Shown in pieces: positions 24,143-32,776 of a DNA stretch of 64,000 nucleotides; the stretch's first letter is position 1, and every line of letters starts with the position of its first letter. Below the pieces are notes generated by a model, which was not told the origin of the DNA, did no database searches, and worked only from the letters and a program-made list of their open reading frames with translations. Source of the DNA: Amedibacterium intestinale (lineage in GTDB: Bacteria > Bacillota_I > Bacilli_A > Erysipelotrichales > Erysipelotrichaceae); assembly GCF_010537335.1 (NCBI RefSeq), contig NZ_AP019711.1, forward strand, positions 1-64,000, read 5' to 3'. Position numbers and translations under genes: made by a program.

Positions 24143-26554
24143 ATGGCAAATACATTAGAAATTAAAGAACAATTCAAAGAAGATTTTAAAAGAAGGATTG
24201 TTGAACGCTACGGTCGCCCTTTGGAACAGGCTCATATTACAGAAAAATATATGACATTAGGAGAAATGGTTAGAGATTATGCCAGTATAAACTGGAGTGA
24301 TAGTAAAAATGCTGTTGCTGAATCAAAAAGTAAACAAATGTATTATTTCTCTATGGAATTCCTAATGGGACGACTATTAACAAATAATTTAATGAACTTA
24401 GGAGTTTATGATGTAGTGAAAGAAGGACTTGCTGAACTAGGTATTGATCTAAATGAATTGGAAGATTTAGAAAGTGATGCAGGACTTGGAAATGGAGGCT
24501 TAGGAAGATTGGCTGCTTGTTTCCTTGATTCGCTAGCTTCTTTAAATTTACCGGGAAATGGAAACTGTATTCGATATGAATATGGATTGTTTAAACAAAA
24601 AATTGTAAATAATGAACAGGTAGAAGTTCCTGATCAATGGCTATCTTTAGGGAATGTCTGGGAAGTTCGTAAACCTAAACATGCAGTCGATGTAAAATTT
24701 GGCGGACATGTAGATATGTGGATGGGGGAAGATGGAAAAGCTGTCGTTAATCACTATCCAATTCTTGTTGTTCGTGCAGTGCCTTATGATGTACCTATTG
24801 TTGGATATGATACAAAAGTTACAAATACGCTTCGTTTATGGAGTGCAGAGGTCGCAGATGATGCGTGTGATGCAGCAAGTTTAAACGAATATGTTAACGA
24901 AGTACGTGAAATATGTCGTAATGTATATCCCGACGATTCTACGGAACATGGAAAAAAATTACGTTTAAAACAAGAATACTTCTTTGTTGCGGCTGGATTA
25001 AACAATATTATAAAAACACATATGGAGACATATGGAACATTAAGCAATTTTGCAGAGAAAAATGCCATTCAGTTAAATGACACACATCCTGTATTATGTA
25101 TTCCAGAATTAATGCGTATTTTACTAGATGAATACAAAATGGAATGGGATGAAGCTTGGAATATTACGAAGAAAACAATGGCATATACAAATCATACCGT
25201 ATTAAGTGAAGCACTTGAAAAATGGCCAATTCAATATGTACAAGAATTATTGCCACGTGTGTATATGATCATAGAAGAAATAGATCGTCGCTTTAAATAT
25301 GCATTGTCTCATGAATTTGGACGCACTGATTTAATAAATGAATGTGCCATTTTAAAAGACGGTCAAGTGCATATGGCGAATTTAGCAATCGTTGGTTCTC
25401 ACAGTGTAAATGGAGTTGCGGCATTGCATACAGAAATTTTAAAGAATGATGTTTTAAAAAACTTCTATGAAATTTATCCATCTAAATTCAATAATAAAAC
25501 AAATGGTATTACACATCGCAGATGGCTTTTATACTCTAATCCTCAGTTAACAAAATTGCTGGAAAAAACAATTGATTCTGACTTTAAAAAACATCCTGAA
25601 AAGTTAGAAAATTTAATGAAGTATGTAGATAATGAAGATTTACAGAAAGAATTTATGGAAGTGAAGATGGAACGTAAGAAAATTCTTGCGAAATATATTA
25701 AGGATACATTAAATATTGATATTGATGTTAATTCTATTTTTGATGTACAGGCAAAAAGACTTCATGCATATAAACGTCAATTATTAAATATTATGAATAT
25801 TATGCATTTGTATTTCAAAATGAAAGAAGATCCATCTTATAGAATTTATCCAAGAACCTTCATCTTTGCGGCTAAAGCAGCGCCATCTTATACGTTTGCG
25901 AAAGAAGTTATTAAACTAATTCATTGTGTTGCAGATAAAGTTAATAACGATAGCGATGTTTCACCATTCATGAAAGTTGTCTTTATACCAAATTATGGTG
26001 TTTCTATTGCGGAAATTTTGATGAATGCGGCAGATGTTTCAGAACAGATTTCTACTGCAGGTAAAGAAGCAAGTGGAACTGGTAATATGAAATTTATGAT
26101 GAATGGTGCGATTACTCTTGGTACAATGGATGGTGCCAATGTGGAAATCGTAGAACGTGTCGGTATGGAGAATGCGGAAATCTTTGGACTTCGTGCAGAT
26201 GATGTAGCCTTGATACATCGTGAAAATTCATACGATGTATGGAAAAAATATCATCAGAATCCTGAAATCAAACGTGTGGTAAACAGTTTGATTGATAATA
26301 CGTTCTCATCTGATCCAAAAGATTTTAAATTGATTTATAACGAACTAATGTTTAAAAATGATGAATATCTTCTGTTAGCTGATTTTGAAGCATATGTACA
26401 TGCACAAAATCGTGTAGAAGAACGTTATAAAGATAGAAAAGGATGGGCTAGAATGTGCCTGGTAAATATTGCACAGTCAGGATATTTCTCAAGTGACCGT
26501 ACGATTGAAGAATATGCAAAAGAGATTTGGAATATTGAATCTGTAAAAATGTAA
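24143..26554 (+). CDS. glgP: Glycogen/starch (alpha-glucan) phosphorylase
   Basis: A full-length GT35 phosphorylase of 803 residues. It shows the glycine-rich LGNGGLGRLAACFLDSLA segment, the catalytic-site stretch KTNGITHRRWL and the pyridoxal-phosphate region EASGTGNMKFMMNGA, whose Lys binds PLP. It cleaves alpha-1,4-glucans with phosphate to release glucose-1-phosphate in the cytoplasm. The next gene is a type I pullulanase, which would remove alpha-1,6 branches, so the two form a glycogen or maltodextrin breakdown pair. The terminator between them and a separate promoter suggest independent control. Start ATG 24143 has a good AGGAGGT site. Confidence 0.96.
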   Translation: MANTLEIKEQFKEDFKRRIVERYGRPLEQAHITEKYMTLGEMVRDYASINWSDSKNAVAESKSKQMYYFSMEFLMGRLLTNNLMNLGVYDVVKEGLAELGIDLNELEDLESDAGLGNGGLGRLAACFLDSLASLNLPGNGNCIRYEYGLFKQKIVNNEQVEVPDQWLSLGNVWEVRKPKHAVDVKFGGHVDMWMGEDGKAVVNHYPILVVRAVPYDVPIVGYDTKVTNTLRLWSAEVADDACDAASLNEYVNEVREICRNVYPDDSTEHGKKLRLKQEYFFVAAGLNNIIKTHMETYGTLSNFAEKNAIQLNDTHPVLCIPELMRILLDEYKMEWDEAWNITKKTMAYTNHTVLSEALEKWPIQYVQELLPRVYMIIEEIDRRFKYALSHEFGRTDLINECAILKDGQVHMANLAIVGSHSVNGVAALHTEILKNDVLKNFYEIYPSKFNNKTNGITHRRWLLYSNPQLTKLLEKTIDSDFKKHPEKLENLMKYVDNEDLQKEFMEVKMERKKILAKYIKDTLNIDIDVNSIFDVQAKRLHAYKRQLLNIMNIMHLYFKMKEDPSYRIYPRTFIFAAKAAPSYTFAKEVIKLIHCVADKVNNDSDVSPFMKVVFIPNYGVSIAEILMNAADVSEQISTAGKEASGTGNMKFMMNGAITLGTMDGANVEIVERVGMENAEIFGLRADDVALIHRENSYDVWKKYHQNPEIKRVVNSLIDNTFSSDPKDFKLIYNELMFKNDEYLLLADFEAYVHAQNRVEERYKDRKGWARMCLVNIAQSGYFSSDRTIEEYAKEIWNIESVKM

Positions 26555-26563
26555 TAGATAATT

Positions 26564-26598
26564 TCAAGGCACGAATATTCGTGTCTTGAGGTTTTTTT
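26564..26598 (+). terminator. Intrinsic terminator after glgP
   Basis: A 12-bp stem with one G-U pair (26564-26575 with 26578-26589) runs into GG and then seven T residues. Confidence 0.82.
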
Positions 26599-26610
26599 AT
26601 AAAGAAAGTT

Positions 26611-26619
26611 TGATATAAT
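26611..26619 (+). promoter_or_regulatory. Extended -10 promoter of the pullulanase gene
   Basis: TGATATAAT is an extended -10 element with no clear -35 box. It lies 19 bases before the ATG and just after the glgP terminator. Confidence 0.55.
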
Positions 26620-26637
26620 TAGACTAGGTGATGAAAG

Positions 26638-28758
26638 ATGCGACAGCAAACATATTATGAAGCTTATCTTGACGATTTTGATAAAATTGTAGTGTATCTA
26701 TCTAGAAACAGTTATGGTGGAAGCAGCAATCGCTTTTATGTAAAAGATGACGATGGAAATATATATAATCTTCTTATACAATCTGTAGAAACAACACAAA
26801 ATAATTATACAAAGTATACTCTATTGTTAAATGAAGAATTGGAAATTGGAAAAGAATACTATGTTGTACATCAACATGCACGTGCTGTCATTTTACAATA
26901 CAGCGCTATTGTGAAAACGCAGCGCTTTGATGACATGTTTTACTATGATGGTGCTGATTTAGGATACACTTATAACAACAAGTATACATCTTTTGCCTTA
27001 TGGGCACCTTGTGCAAGTCGTGTAAAATTGGAAATTGCGAAAAACAATGTAACATATACGTATGAAATGCAAAGAACAGAAAAAGGAGTATTTCGCTATT
27101 CTGTATTAGAAAATCTGGAAAATGCAACTTATGTATATTTTGTCAGAGTAAATGGAGAATGGAAAGAAACAATTGACCCTTATGGAAATGCATCAATAGA
27201 AAATTCTCGAAGATCAGCTGTAATTGATATGAGAAAAATAAAGGTAAAAGATTATCCTTTACCAGAAATGAAAACAGCATGTGATGCGATTATATATGAA
27301 GTCAGTGTACGTGATTTTACAAGTCAAAAGAGTACAGGAATACTACATAGAGGAACTTTTAATGGATTTGTAGAGGAAAATGAATATACAAAAGAGAAGT
27401 GTACAGGATTTTCATATTTAAAATCATTAGGCATTACACATGTGCAGCTGATGCCGGTTATGGATTTTGGTTCTGTGAATGAGATTTATCCAGAATTGCA
27501 TTATAACTGGGGATATGATCCAATACAATATCGTGTACCGGAAGGAAGTTTTTCCATAGCTCCGCAAAATCCATATGATCGAATTTTTGGGCTGGTCAAT
27601 CTTGTGGAGGAATGTCATAAAGCAGGAATTCGTGTAAATCTTGATGTTGTATTTAATCATGTATATGATAAGGAAACCCACTTTTTTGAAAATACAGTGC
27701 CTAATTATTATTTCCAAATGAATGAACAAGGGGATTTTTCTAATGGTACGTGGTGTGGAAATGATATAGACAGCAAACGTAAGATGTGTGCAAAATATAT
27801 TGTGGATACTTGTATTTATCTAGTGAAAACCTATCATATTGATGGACTTCGCTTTGATTTGATGGGAATTCTAGATTATCATCTGATGAATGAAATACAA
27901 CAAAAGTGCAAAGCTTTAAATCCGAATTTTATGGTTTATGGAGAAGGCTGGGATATGCCAAGTTTTTTAGATTACCGAGAAAGAGCAAGTATTGTAAACA
28001 GTTTTAAAATGAATGAGGTTGCTCATTTTTCTGATCGTTTTCGTGATGTTGTAAAGGGTAGAACCGGAGCACATGAAGTAAATGTAAAGGGATATTGCAG
28101 TGGGGCTGTTTATTTGATTGATATCATGAAAAATGTTATGAGTGGAAGCTGTACTCATGAAGGAATGGATCCTATGTTTGCCAATCCAAGAAATGCAGTT
28201 AATTATGTAGAATGCCATGATAATATGACAAGCTGGGATAAGCTGAAAGAATGTTGTAAAGAAGATAGCAAAGAAATACGCATTGCGCGTCATAAAATGA
28301 TGATTGCAGCTGTAATGTTTGCGCAAGGAATTCCGTTTTTACATAGTGGTCAGGAATTTGCACGCAGCAAACATGGGTTGTCCAATACGTATGAGGAAAG
28401 TGACGATGTAAATAAGCTTGATTATGAAAGAAGAAATCAGTATCAGGATATTGTGGATTGTACAAAAGATTTAATAGAAATACGAAAGAATCATGCATGC
28501 TTACGTTATGCAGAAAAAGAAGAAGTTGAAGAAAATGTTCGTTTTTCCAGTATTGAACAGCAGGTATTGCTGTATCAATGTAAAGACAGTGAAGAAGTTT
28601 TAACAATTTTCTTTAACCCTACAAATGGGACTTTCCATTATGAATTCGATCAGGATCAAACATTGATTTATTATAATAAGAAAATTGAAGAATCTGGCTG
28701 CAGGCATTTAACGATCGCACCTTTTAGTGTTATTGTCGCATGCCATAAATACTCATAA
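26638..28758 (+). CDS. Type I pullulanase (alpha-1,6-glucan debranching enzyme)
   Basis: This GH13 enzyme has 706 residues. It has an N-terminal beta region (about 1-90), a CBM48-like domain (about 95-190) and then the catalytic barrel with the pullulanase I signature YNWGYDPIQY. The catalytic regions are DVVFNH, GLRFDLMG (nucleophile Asp), VYGEGWD (acid Glu) and VECHDN. There is no signal peptide, so it works inside the cell on glycogen or imported maltodextrins alongside GlgP. The AGGTGATG ribosome site fits ATG 26638, and the nearby ATG at 26631 is out of frame. The protein is complete. Confidence 0.92.
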   Translation: MRQQTYYEAYLDDFDKIVVYLSRNSYGGSSNRFYVKDDDGNIYNLLIQSVETTQNNYTKYTLLLNEELEIGKEYYVVHQHARAVILQYSAIVKTQRFDDMFYYDGADLGYTYNNKYTSFALWAPCASRVKLEIAKNNVTYTYEMQRTEKGVFRYSVLENLENATYVYFVRVNGEWKETIDPYGNASIENSRRSAVIDMRKIKVKDYPLPEMKTACDAIIYEVSVRDFTSQKSTGILHRGTFNGFVEENEYTKEKCTGFSYLKSLGITHVQLMPVMDFGSVNEIYPELHYNWGYDPIQYRVPEGSFSIAPQNPYDRIFGLVNLVEECHKAGIRVNLDVVFNHVYDKETHFFENTVPNYYFQMNEQGDFSNGTWCGNDIDSKRKMCAKYIVDTCIYLVKTYHIDGLRFDLMGILDYHLMNEIQQKCKALNPNFMVYGEGWDMPSFLDYRERASIVNSFKMNEVAHFSDRFRDVVKGRTGAHEVNVKGYCSGAVYLIDIMKNVMSGSCTHEGMDPMFANPRNAVNYVECHDNMTSWDKLKECCKEDSKEIRIARHKMMIAAVMFAQGIPFLHSGQEFARSKHGLSNTYEESDDVNKLDYERRNQYQDIVDCTKDLIEIRKNHACLRYAEKEEVEENVRFSSIEQQVLLYQCKDSEEVLTIFFNPTNGTFHYEFDQDQTLIYYNKKIEESGCRHLTIAPFSVIVACHKYS

Positions 28759-28782
28759 AGAGTATAGATTAAACAAATATAT

Positions 28783-28810
28783 TTGACATTCAAAGCATTT
28801 TTGATATAAT
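28783..28810 (+). promoter_or_regulatory. Near-consensus sigma-A promoter of the first degV gene
   Basis: TTGACA, a 16-base spacer and TATAAT, with a TGA just upstream of the -10 (extended). It is the best promoter match noted in the window, so this gene should be highly expressed unless repressed. Confidence 0.82.
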
Positions 28811-28820
28811 GAACAAGAAT

Positions 28821-28864
28821 CTTCTTCACAGAGCAATCTCTGTGCCAAAACAATAAGAAGGAGG
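28821..28864 (+). promoter_or_regulatory. 5' leader hairpin of the first degV gene
   Basis: CACAGAG and CTCTGTG form a perfect 7-bp stem with a CAAT loop (28827-28844). CTTCTT at 28821 can also pair with AAGAAG at 28857, next to the GGAGG ribosome site, which would stack on the hairpin and could reduce translation. Confidence 0.5.
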
Positions 28865-28871
28865 AAAGATA

Positions 28872-29726
28872 ATGAAAATTGCTGTTGTTACAGATAGTGG
28901 AAGTGGATATACTGCAAAAGAAGCACAAGAGAATGGGTTATTCTTTTTGCCTTTGCAGGTTATTGTGAAAGATAAGATGTATTTAGATGGAGTGGATCTT
29001 TATACAGAAGAATTATATGAAATGCTTAGAAATGGGGAAATGCCAACAACTTCTATGCCTCCTATGGGACGTATTGAAGAGTTGTTTGAGAAATTAAAAG
29101 AAGAAGGGTATGAAGCTGTTATTGCAGTTCCTTTAACTGCCGGATTATCATCCACAAGCAGTGTTATGCAGGCGGCGGCAAATCGTCATGATGTAGATTT
29201 GCGTATCATTAACTGTTACAGTACTTGTATGATTCAGCGTTATTTGGCAGATAGTGCAAAAGCATTAGCAGATAAGGGATATGATGCAGATGAAATCGTT
29301 CAGCGTTTAAATGTGTGTGTAGAGCATAGTGATACGCTAATTATTCCAGATGATCTTCAACATTTAAAACGTGGGGGAAGATTAACTCCTTTGGCTGCCG
29401 CTTTAGGTGGTTTATTGAAAATTAAACCTGTTTTAAAACTTAATGAAGACAGCGAAGGAAAAATTGATGTTTTTGATAAAGTAAGAACAATGTCTAAGGC
29501 AATGAGCAAAGCAGTTTCTACTTTTTCAGAAGCAAATCTGGATGAAAATTATCAGTTGTTTGTTTTGCATAGCGGCGTACCAGAAGAAGGAAACAAACTG
29601 AAAGAAATGCTGAAAGATAGTTTCGCAAATAATGATGTATACTGCGGCTTGATTAGTGCTGTTATATCATCACACACAGGTCTTGGATGTTTAGGTATTC
29701 AATATATCAAAAAAATAGAGATATAA
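28872..29726 (+). CDS. DegV family protein (FakB-like fatty acid-binding subunit)
   Basis: A complete DegV protein of 284 residues. It has the N-terminal VVTDSGSGYTAKEA strand-loop, the TTSMPP segment near residue 60 whose Thr-Ser lie at the fatty-acid carboxylate, and the central DLQHLKRGGRLT motif. Characterised DegV members are FakB proteins that present fatty acids to the FakA kinase for phosphorylation and entry into phospholipids. The ligand of this protein is unknown. A close paralogue follows 113 bases later. The two share the core but differ in the pocket, so they may prefer different acyl chains. No fakA is seen here. Confidence 0.92.
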   Translation: MKIAVVTDSGSGYTAKEAQENGLFFLPLQVIVKDKMYLDGVDLYTEELYEMLRNGEMPTTSMPPMGRIEELFEKLKEEGYEAVIAVPLTAGLSSTSSVMQAAANRHDVDLRIINCYSTCMIQRYLADSAKALADKGYDADEIVQRLNVCVEHSDTLIIPDDLQHLKRGGRLTPLAAALGGLLKIKPVLKLNEDSEGKIDVFDKVRTMSKAMSKAVSTFSEANLDENYQLFVLHSGVPEEGNKLKEMLKDSFANNDVYCGLISAVISSHTGLGCLGIQYIKKIEI

Positions 29727-29732
29727 AAATTT

Positions 29733-29790
29733 AAAAAGGGGATATAAGACATTGTGTTGTCTAACACTAGTGAAGAGTATCTCTTTTTTT
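29733..29790 (+). terminator. Terminator between the degV paralogues
   Basis: AAAAAGGGGATA pairs with TATCTCTTTTT through wobbles, enclosing a small AGACA/TGTCT stem, and ends in a long T-run. The second gene has TATAAT at 29807-29812 for its own start. Confidence 0.6.
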
Positions 29791-29839
29791 CTTTTAGAAT
29801 ATGCGGTATAATATAAATGTAATATAGGAGGAAAAGTGT

Positions 29840-30691
29840 ATGAAAGTAGCTTTTGTTACAGATAGTGGAACTGGAAAAACAGTATCTGAATTAAAACAGG
29901 ATGGAATCTTCAGTGTACCTTTACAGGTAAGTTATGATAATACAAACTATCAGGATTTAGAAGAGTTAGGAATTGAAGAAATGTATAGACTGATGAGAGA
30001 TGGAGTCATGCTTTCTACATCGCTTCCTTCTTTAGGAAAAATTGAAGCATTGTTTGAACATCTGAAAAATGAAGGATATGAACAAATTTTCGCAGTTCCT
30101 ATTTGTACAGGATTAAGCGGCACAATTAATGCTATGCAAATGTGCGCGAAAACGGTAGGAATTCTTTTTGATTATGTAGATTGTAATGTGACGGCTGTTG
30201 TTCAGGATTATATGATTCATCTTGCGAAAGACTTGCATGAAAAAGGAAAATCAATTTCTGAAATAAAAGCAGTATTGGAATCTGTCGTTGATTCTACAAA
30301 TACGTATTTGCTGCCAAATGATTTGCATCATTTAAAACGTGGTGGAAGGTTAACACCACTGGCAGCTACCTTGGGAGGATTATTAAAAATCAAACCGATT
30401 TTAATGATTAACAAAAATACTTCTGGAAAAATTGATGTTGCGGACAAGGTTCGTACAATGCATAAGGCTATGGATAAGGTCATTCAGCGAATGAAAGATG
30501 AACATGTCAATAAAGATTATATGATTACAGTAGCACATGCAGATGATATAGAAGAAGCATGTTATTATATGAGTAAAATAAAAGAAGCATTTCCTGACGC
30601 AAAACATCAGATTATTAAACTGGTAAGTGTTGTAGGAGTGCATACAGGTATTGGATGTCAGGCAGTTCAGTATTTTAAAATGGTAAAGTAA
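29840..30691 (+). CDS. DegV family protein, second paralogue
   Basis: This 283-residue protein has the same family pattern as its neighbour: FVTDSGTGKTVSEL at the N-terminus, STSLPSLGK near residue 60 and DLHHLKRGGRLTPL in the middle. It is therefore likely also a fatty-acid-binding FakB-type protein. The pair probably arose by tandem duplication. Divergence is highest in residues about 20-60 and 100-150, around the acyl pocket in known structures. It has its own AGGAGG ribosome site, a candidate -10 box and a terminator, so the two paralogues can be regulated separately. Confidence 0.92.
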   Translation: MKVAFVTDSGTGKTVSELKQDGIFSVPLQVSYDNTNYQDLEELGIEEMYRLMRDGVMLSTSLPSLGKIEALFEHLKNEGYEQIFAVPICTGLSGTINAMQMCAKTVGILFDYVDCNVTAVVQDYMIHLAKDLHEKGKSISEIKAVLESVVDSTNTYLLPNDLHHLKRGGRLTPLAATLGGLLKIKPILMINKNTSGKIDVADKVRTMHKAMDKVIQRMKDEHVNKDYMITVAHADDIEEACYYMSKIKEAFPDAKHQIIKLVSVVGVHTGIGCQAVQYFKMVK

Positions 30692-30696
30692 ATAAA

Positions 30697-30745
30697 AACA
30701 CTGCATAGAAAGATGTATGTTTGCATCTGTATGCAGTGTTTGTTT
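30697..30745 (+). terminator. Terminator between convergent genes
   Basis: An 11-bp stem (30697-30707 with 30730-30740) holds a second small AGATG stem inside and is followed by TGTTT. It sits between degV and the anti-sigma gene that points toward it and may serve both directions. Confidence 0.7.
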
Positions 30746-30768
30746 ATAAAGGGATTTTTAGAAATATT

Positions 30769-31530
30769 TTACCTTTTTTGTACGGATTGCTGTTTGTGAT
30801 GTTTTCCTTTCTGTTTTCCATGATGTTTTCCTTTTGAGGAAGTATCTTCATCATATAAGGCTAAAATATCGTATAGTTCTCTCATACTTTTACTTTTTAA
30901 CTCTGTTTCACTGTAGGTGGAATCATACAGCAGAATTTCTTGTATAACACTGTATTTTCCAAAAGAGATTTTCTGTTCTCTAGAGCGTTCAAAAGTATCT
31001 TTATTTGGGCAGGAACAGTGATATTTTGAAGAAGAAAGTCGTTCTTCAAGAAAGTCATTGATCTGCTTTTCTAATTTGTTTTCCTGCTGTTTCTGTTCAC
31101 TGTATATTCCAATTTCTAAAAAGCCTTCTTTCATATATTCTTGAAAAGCAGTATCCTGCATCATTAAATTCATACCTTCCATTAATGTTTTCCCTTTTAA
31201 AGATGTTACAAAAGATAAGTTTTTGACATCTTCATTATAGGATGTGACATCAATAATGATATTTTTTTCATTGACTGCCCACTCCATGCTGGGGTTAATG
31301 TCAACACTGATATAAGATATGGAATCTAAAGACGATACGGGATTGTTTTTAACAGACTGCCTTGTAAGAAAGGAAGGAAAGATAAATAGTAAAAGAAGAC
31401 ATGAAGTAATGAGAAGTGCAAGTGCTGGCTTTTGATAGGGGTGTTTTTTTTGTTTGCGCATAACATATGCCAATGTCTTATTTTTAGTTTCCTCACTGGC
31501 ATGAATATCATTGAATTCATCGAAATGCAT
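30769..31530 (-). CDS. RsgI-type membrane anti-sigma factor
   Basis: The 253-residue protein has a short cytoplasmic N-terminus (about 1-38) and one membrane helix (ALALLITSCLLLLFIF). An extracytoplasmic part begins SYISVDINPSMEWAVN, the pattern of the RsgI middle domain, and a charged Lys/His tail with GKHHGK repeats ends it. Such proteins hold their ECF or SigI-type sigma factor until an outside signal triggers release. It overlaps the sigma gene by 14 bases and starts at ATG 31530, eight bases after AGGAGG; the GTG at 31539 is too close to that site. Its likely partner is the upstream sigma factor. Confidence 0.8.
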   Translation of the reverse strand: MHFDEFNDIHASEETKNKTLAYVMRKQKKHPYQKPALALLITSCLLLLFIFPSFLTRQSVKNNPVSSLDSISYISVDINPSMEWAVNEKNIIIDVTSYNEDVKNLSFVTSLKGKTLMEGMNLMMQDTAFQEYMKEGFLEIGIYSEQKQQENKLEKQINDFLEERLSSSKYHCSCPNKDTFERSREQKISFGKYSVIQEILLYDSTYSETELKSKSMRELYDILALYDEDTSSKGKHHGKQKGKHHKQQSVQKR

Positions 31531-31999
31531 CAAGATCACCTCCTAATAAATCCTTAAGTTCATCTTTTGCACGTTTTAACCAGGTGTGGATGGTGTTTTC
31601 TTTTTTGTGAAGAATATCTGCAATTTCTTTTATTTTATATCCTTCATAATAGTGCAGATAAATTACCTTGCGGTAGTTTTCATTAAGTTTGTAGAGAGCA
31701 TCAAGCATATAAGATGTGTTTTCCTGGGAAATGCCATAGGTTTCTATAACATCACTTAAAGAAGCATGCTTATGAAACCAGTCCCTGTATGTGCTTTTAC
31801 AGGCATTCATGGTAACTTTTACAATCCATGCTTTTTCATGTTCTCTATCATTAAAATCTTTTGCCTGCGCATATTTTAAAAATACTGTCTGAAAAATATC
31901 GTCAATATCAGATTTTTGTTTTTTATGCAGACAGCAGATTTTTTGTACAAGATCGCCATATTGATGAATGGCATACGTCATTTCTTCTTCACTCTTCAT
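31517..31999 (-). CDS. ECF-type RNA polymerase sigma factor
   Basis: This 160-residue sigma-70 family protein has region 2 (residues about 10-75, with DIDDIFQTVFLKYAQ and the -10-binding stretch HEKAWIVKVTMNACK). Region 4 (about 105-150) has the helix-turn-helix YKIKEIADILHKKENTIHTWLKRAK. No region 1.1 or 3 is present, as expected for ECF factors. It is followed by and coupled to an RsgI-type anti-sigma gene, so its activity should depend on an envelope signal. The divergent-looking repeat-protein gene upstream on the same strand has an ECF-like promoter and is a candidate target. Confidence 0.9.
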   Translation of the reverse strand: MKSEEEMTYAIHQYGDLVQKICCLHKKQKSDIDDIFQTVFLKYAQAKDFNDREHEKAWIVKVTMNACKSTYRDWFHKHASLSDVIETYGISQENTSYMLDALYKLNENYRKVIYLHYYEGYKIKEIADILHKKENTIHTWLKRAKDELKDLLGGDLDAFR

Positions 32000-32022
32000 A
32001 CATCTTCCTCATAACTGCCTGT

Positions 32023-32052
32023 ATTATACTATGATAGCTGTATACAAGACAA
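32023..32052 (-). promoter_or_regulatory. Sigma-A type promoter of the sigma/anti-sigma operon
   Basis: On the minus strand TTGTCT, an 18-base spacer and TATAAT lie about 24 bases before the sigma gene. This implies basal expression independent of the ECF factor itself. Confidence 0.55.
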
Positions 32053-32057
32053 TTTTT

Positions 32058-32633
32058 TTACATGTTCTTTCTTGGGCAATTTGGATTGTTGCCGCTGCCA
32101 TCTTGTTTTCTTTGACGCATACCATTACCATTACCATTAGGATTATTGACAGTATTATTTCCATCTAGACAGGAACCATCTTTTTTTCTCAGACGATTAC
32201 CATTTTGAGCAGTGTTAGTGTCTTTTGTGTTTTGAAAAGAATTTTGTTTACCCTGCTGCGTACCATCGCAGTTAGGATTGTTGGCAGTATTATTTCCATC
32301 TAGGCAGGAGCCATCTCTTTTTCTTAGACGATTGCCATTTTGAGCAGTGTTAGTGTCTGCTGCATTTTGATAAGAATATTGTTTGCCCTGCTGTGTACCA
32401 TCACAGTTAGGATTGCTGGCAGTATTGTTTTCATCTAGGCAGGAGCCATCTCTTTTTCTTAGAAGATCACCGTTTTGTTTGGCAGTCGTGGTTGCAGCTG
32501 CTTCCTGCAGCGTTATGCCTGTATTTGCCTCTGATGTCTCTTCTTGTGCCTGCAAATTCCATAATTGGACACCTGTGAATAACATCCCTGCTGTTAATGC
32601 TGTGCTAAATAAAATTTTTGTTGCTTTTTTCAT
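32058..32633 (-). CDS. Secreted Asn-rich tandem-repeat protein
   Basis: After a signal peptide (MKKATKILFSTALTAG, cut near residue 28) the 191-residue protein consists largely of a 45-residue unit repeated twice and a partial third time. Each unit has the core LRKRDGSCLDGNNT followed by NNPNCDGTQQGK, with two cysteines. The third unit drifts into a Gly/Asn/Pro-rich tail that ends NPNCPRKNM. I recognise no family. The Asp/Asn spacing hints at metal binding or a disulfide-linked fibre, but that is speculation. The ATG at 32633 was chosen over 32642 because AAGGAG abuts the latter. It is encoded just upstream of an ECF sigma/anti-sigma pair. Confidence 0.72.
   Translation of the reverse strand: MKKATKILFSTALTAGMLFTGVQLWNLQAQEETSEANTGITLQEAAATTTAKQNGDLLRKRDGSCLDENNTASNPNCDGTQQGKQYSYQNAADTNTAQNGNRLRKRDGSCLDGNNTANNPNCDGTQQGKQNSFQNTKDTNTAQNGNRLRKKDGSCLDGNNTVNNPNGNGNGMRQRKQDGSGNNPNCPRKNM
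32133..32477 (-). repeat. 135-bp coding tandem repeats (about 2.5 copies)
   Basis: The DNA of the repeat protein shows near-identical 135-bp units. The phrase around the Gly-Ser-Cys-Leu-Asp codons recurs three times at exact 135-base spacing. Such arrays change copy number easily by slippage or recombination. Confidence 0.8.
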
Positions 32634-32657
32634 AGAAATCATCTCCTTTTCACTTAT

Positions 32658-32686
32658 AACACGCAGCTAGAGGTAAAAACCTTTCA
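32658..32686 (-). promoter_or_regulatory. ECF-like promoter of the repeat-protein gene
   Basis: On the minus strand TGAAAGGTTTTT (an ECF-type -35 with T-run), a 16-base spacer and CGTGTT lie about 25 bases upstream of the ATG. The match to general ECF consensus (TGAAAC, CGTC) is partial. Confidence 0.4.
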
Positions 32687-32776
32687 AAAAAAGAAAAAAA
32701 TTTTTATGATGGGTAAAAAACAGACTTTTTAGGAATACTAATGTATAATATAGAAGAATGTTTTGGAGGTGTTATC

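Noticed and set aside
32133-32477. Regularly spaced repeats that could suggest a CRISPR array
   Set aside because: The units are 135 bp, contiguous and in frame within a coding sequence. There are no short repeats with unique spacers.
32700-32776. Possible LexA/SOS box before uvrA
   Set aside because: No GAAC-N4-GTTC type palindrome is present; only a -10 box and ribosome site are visible.
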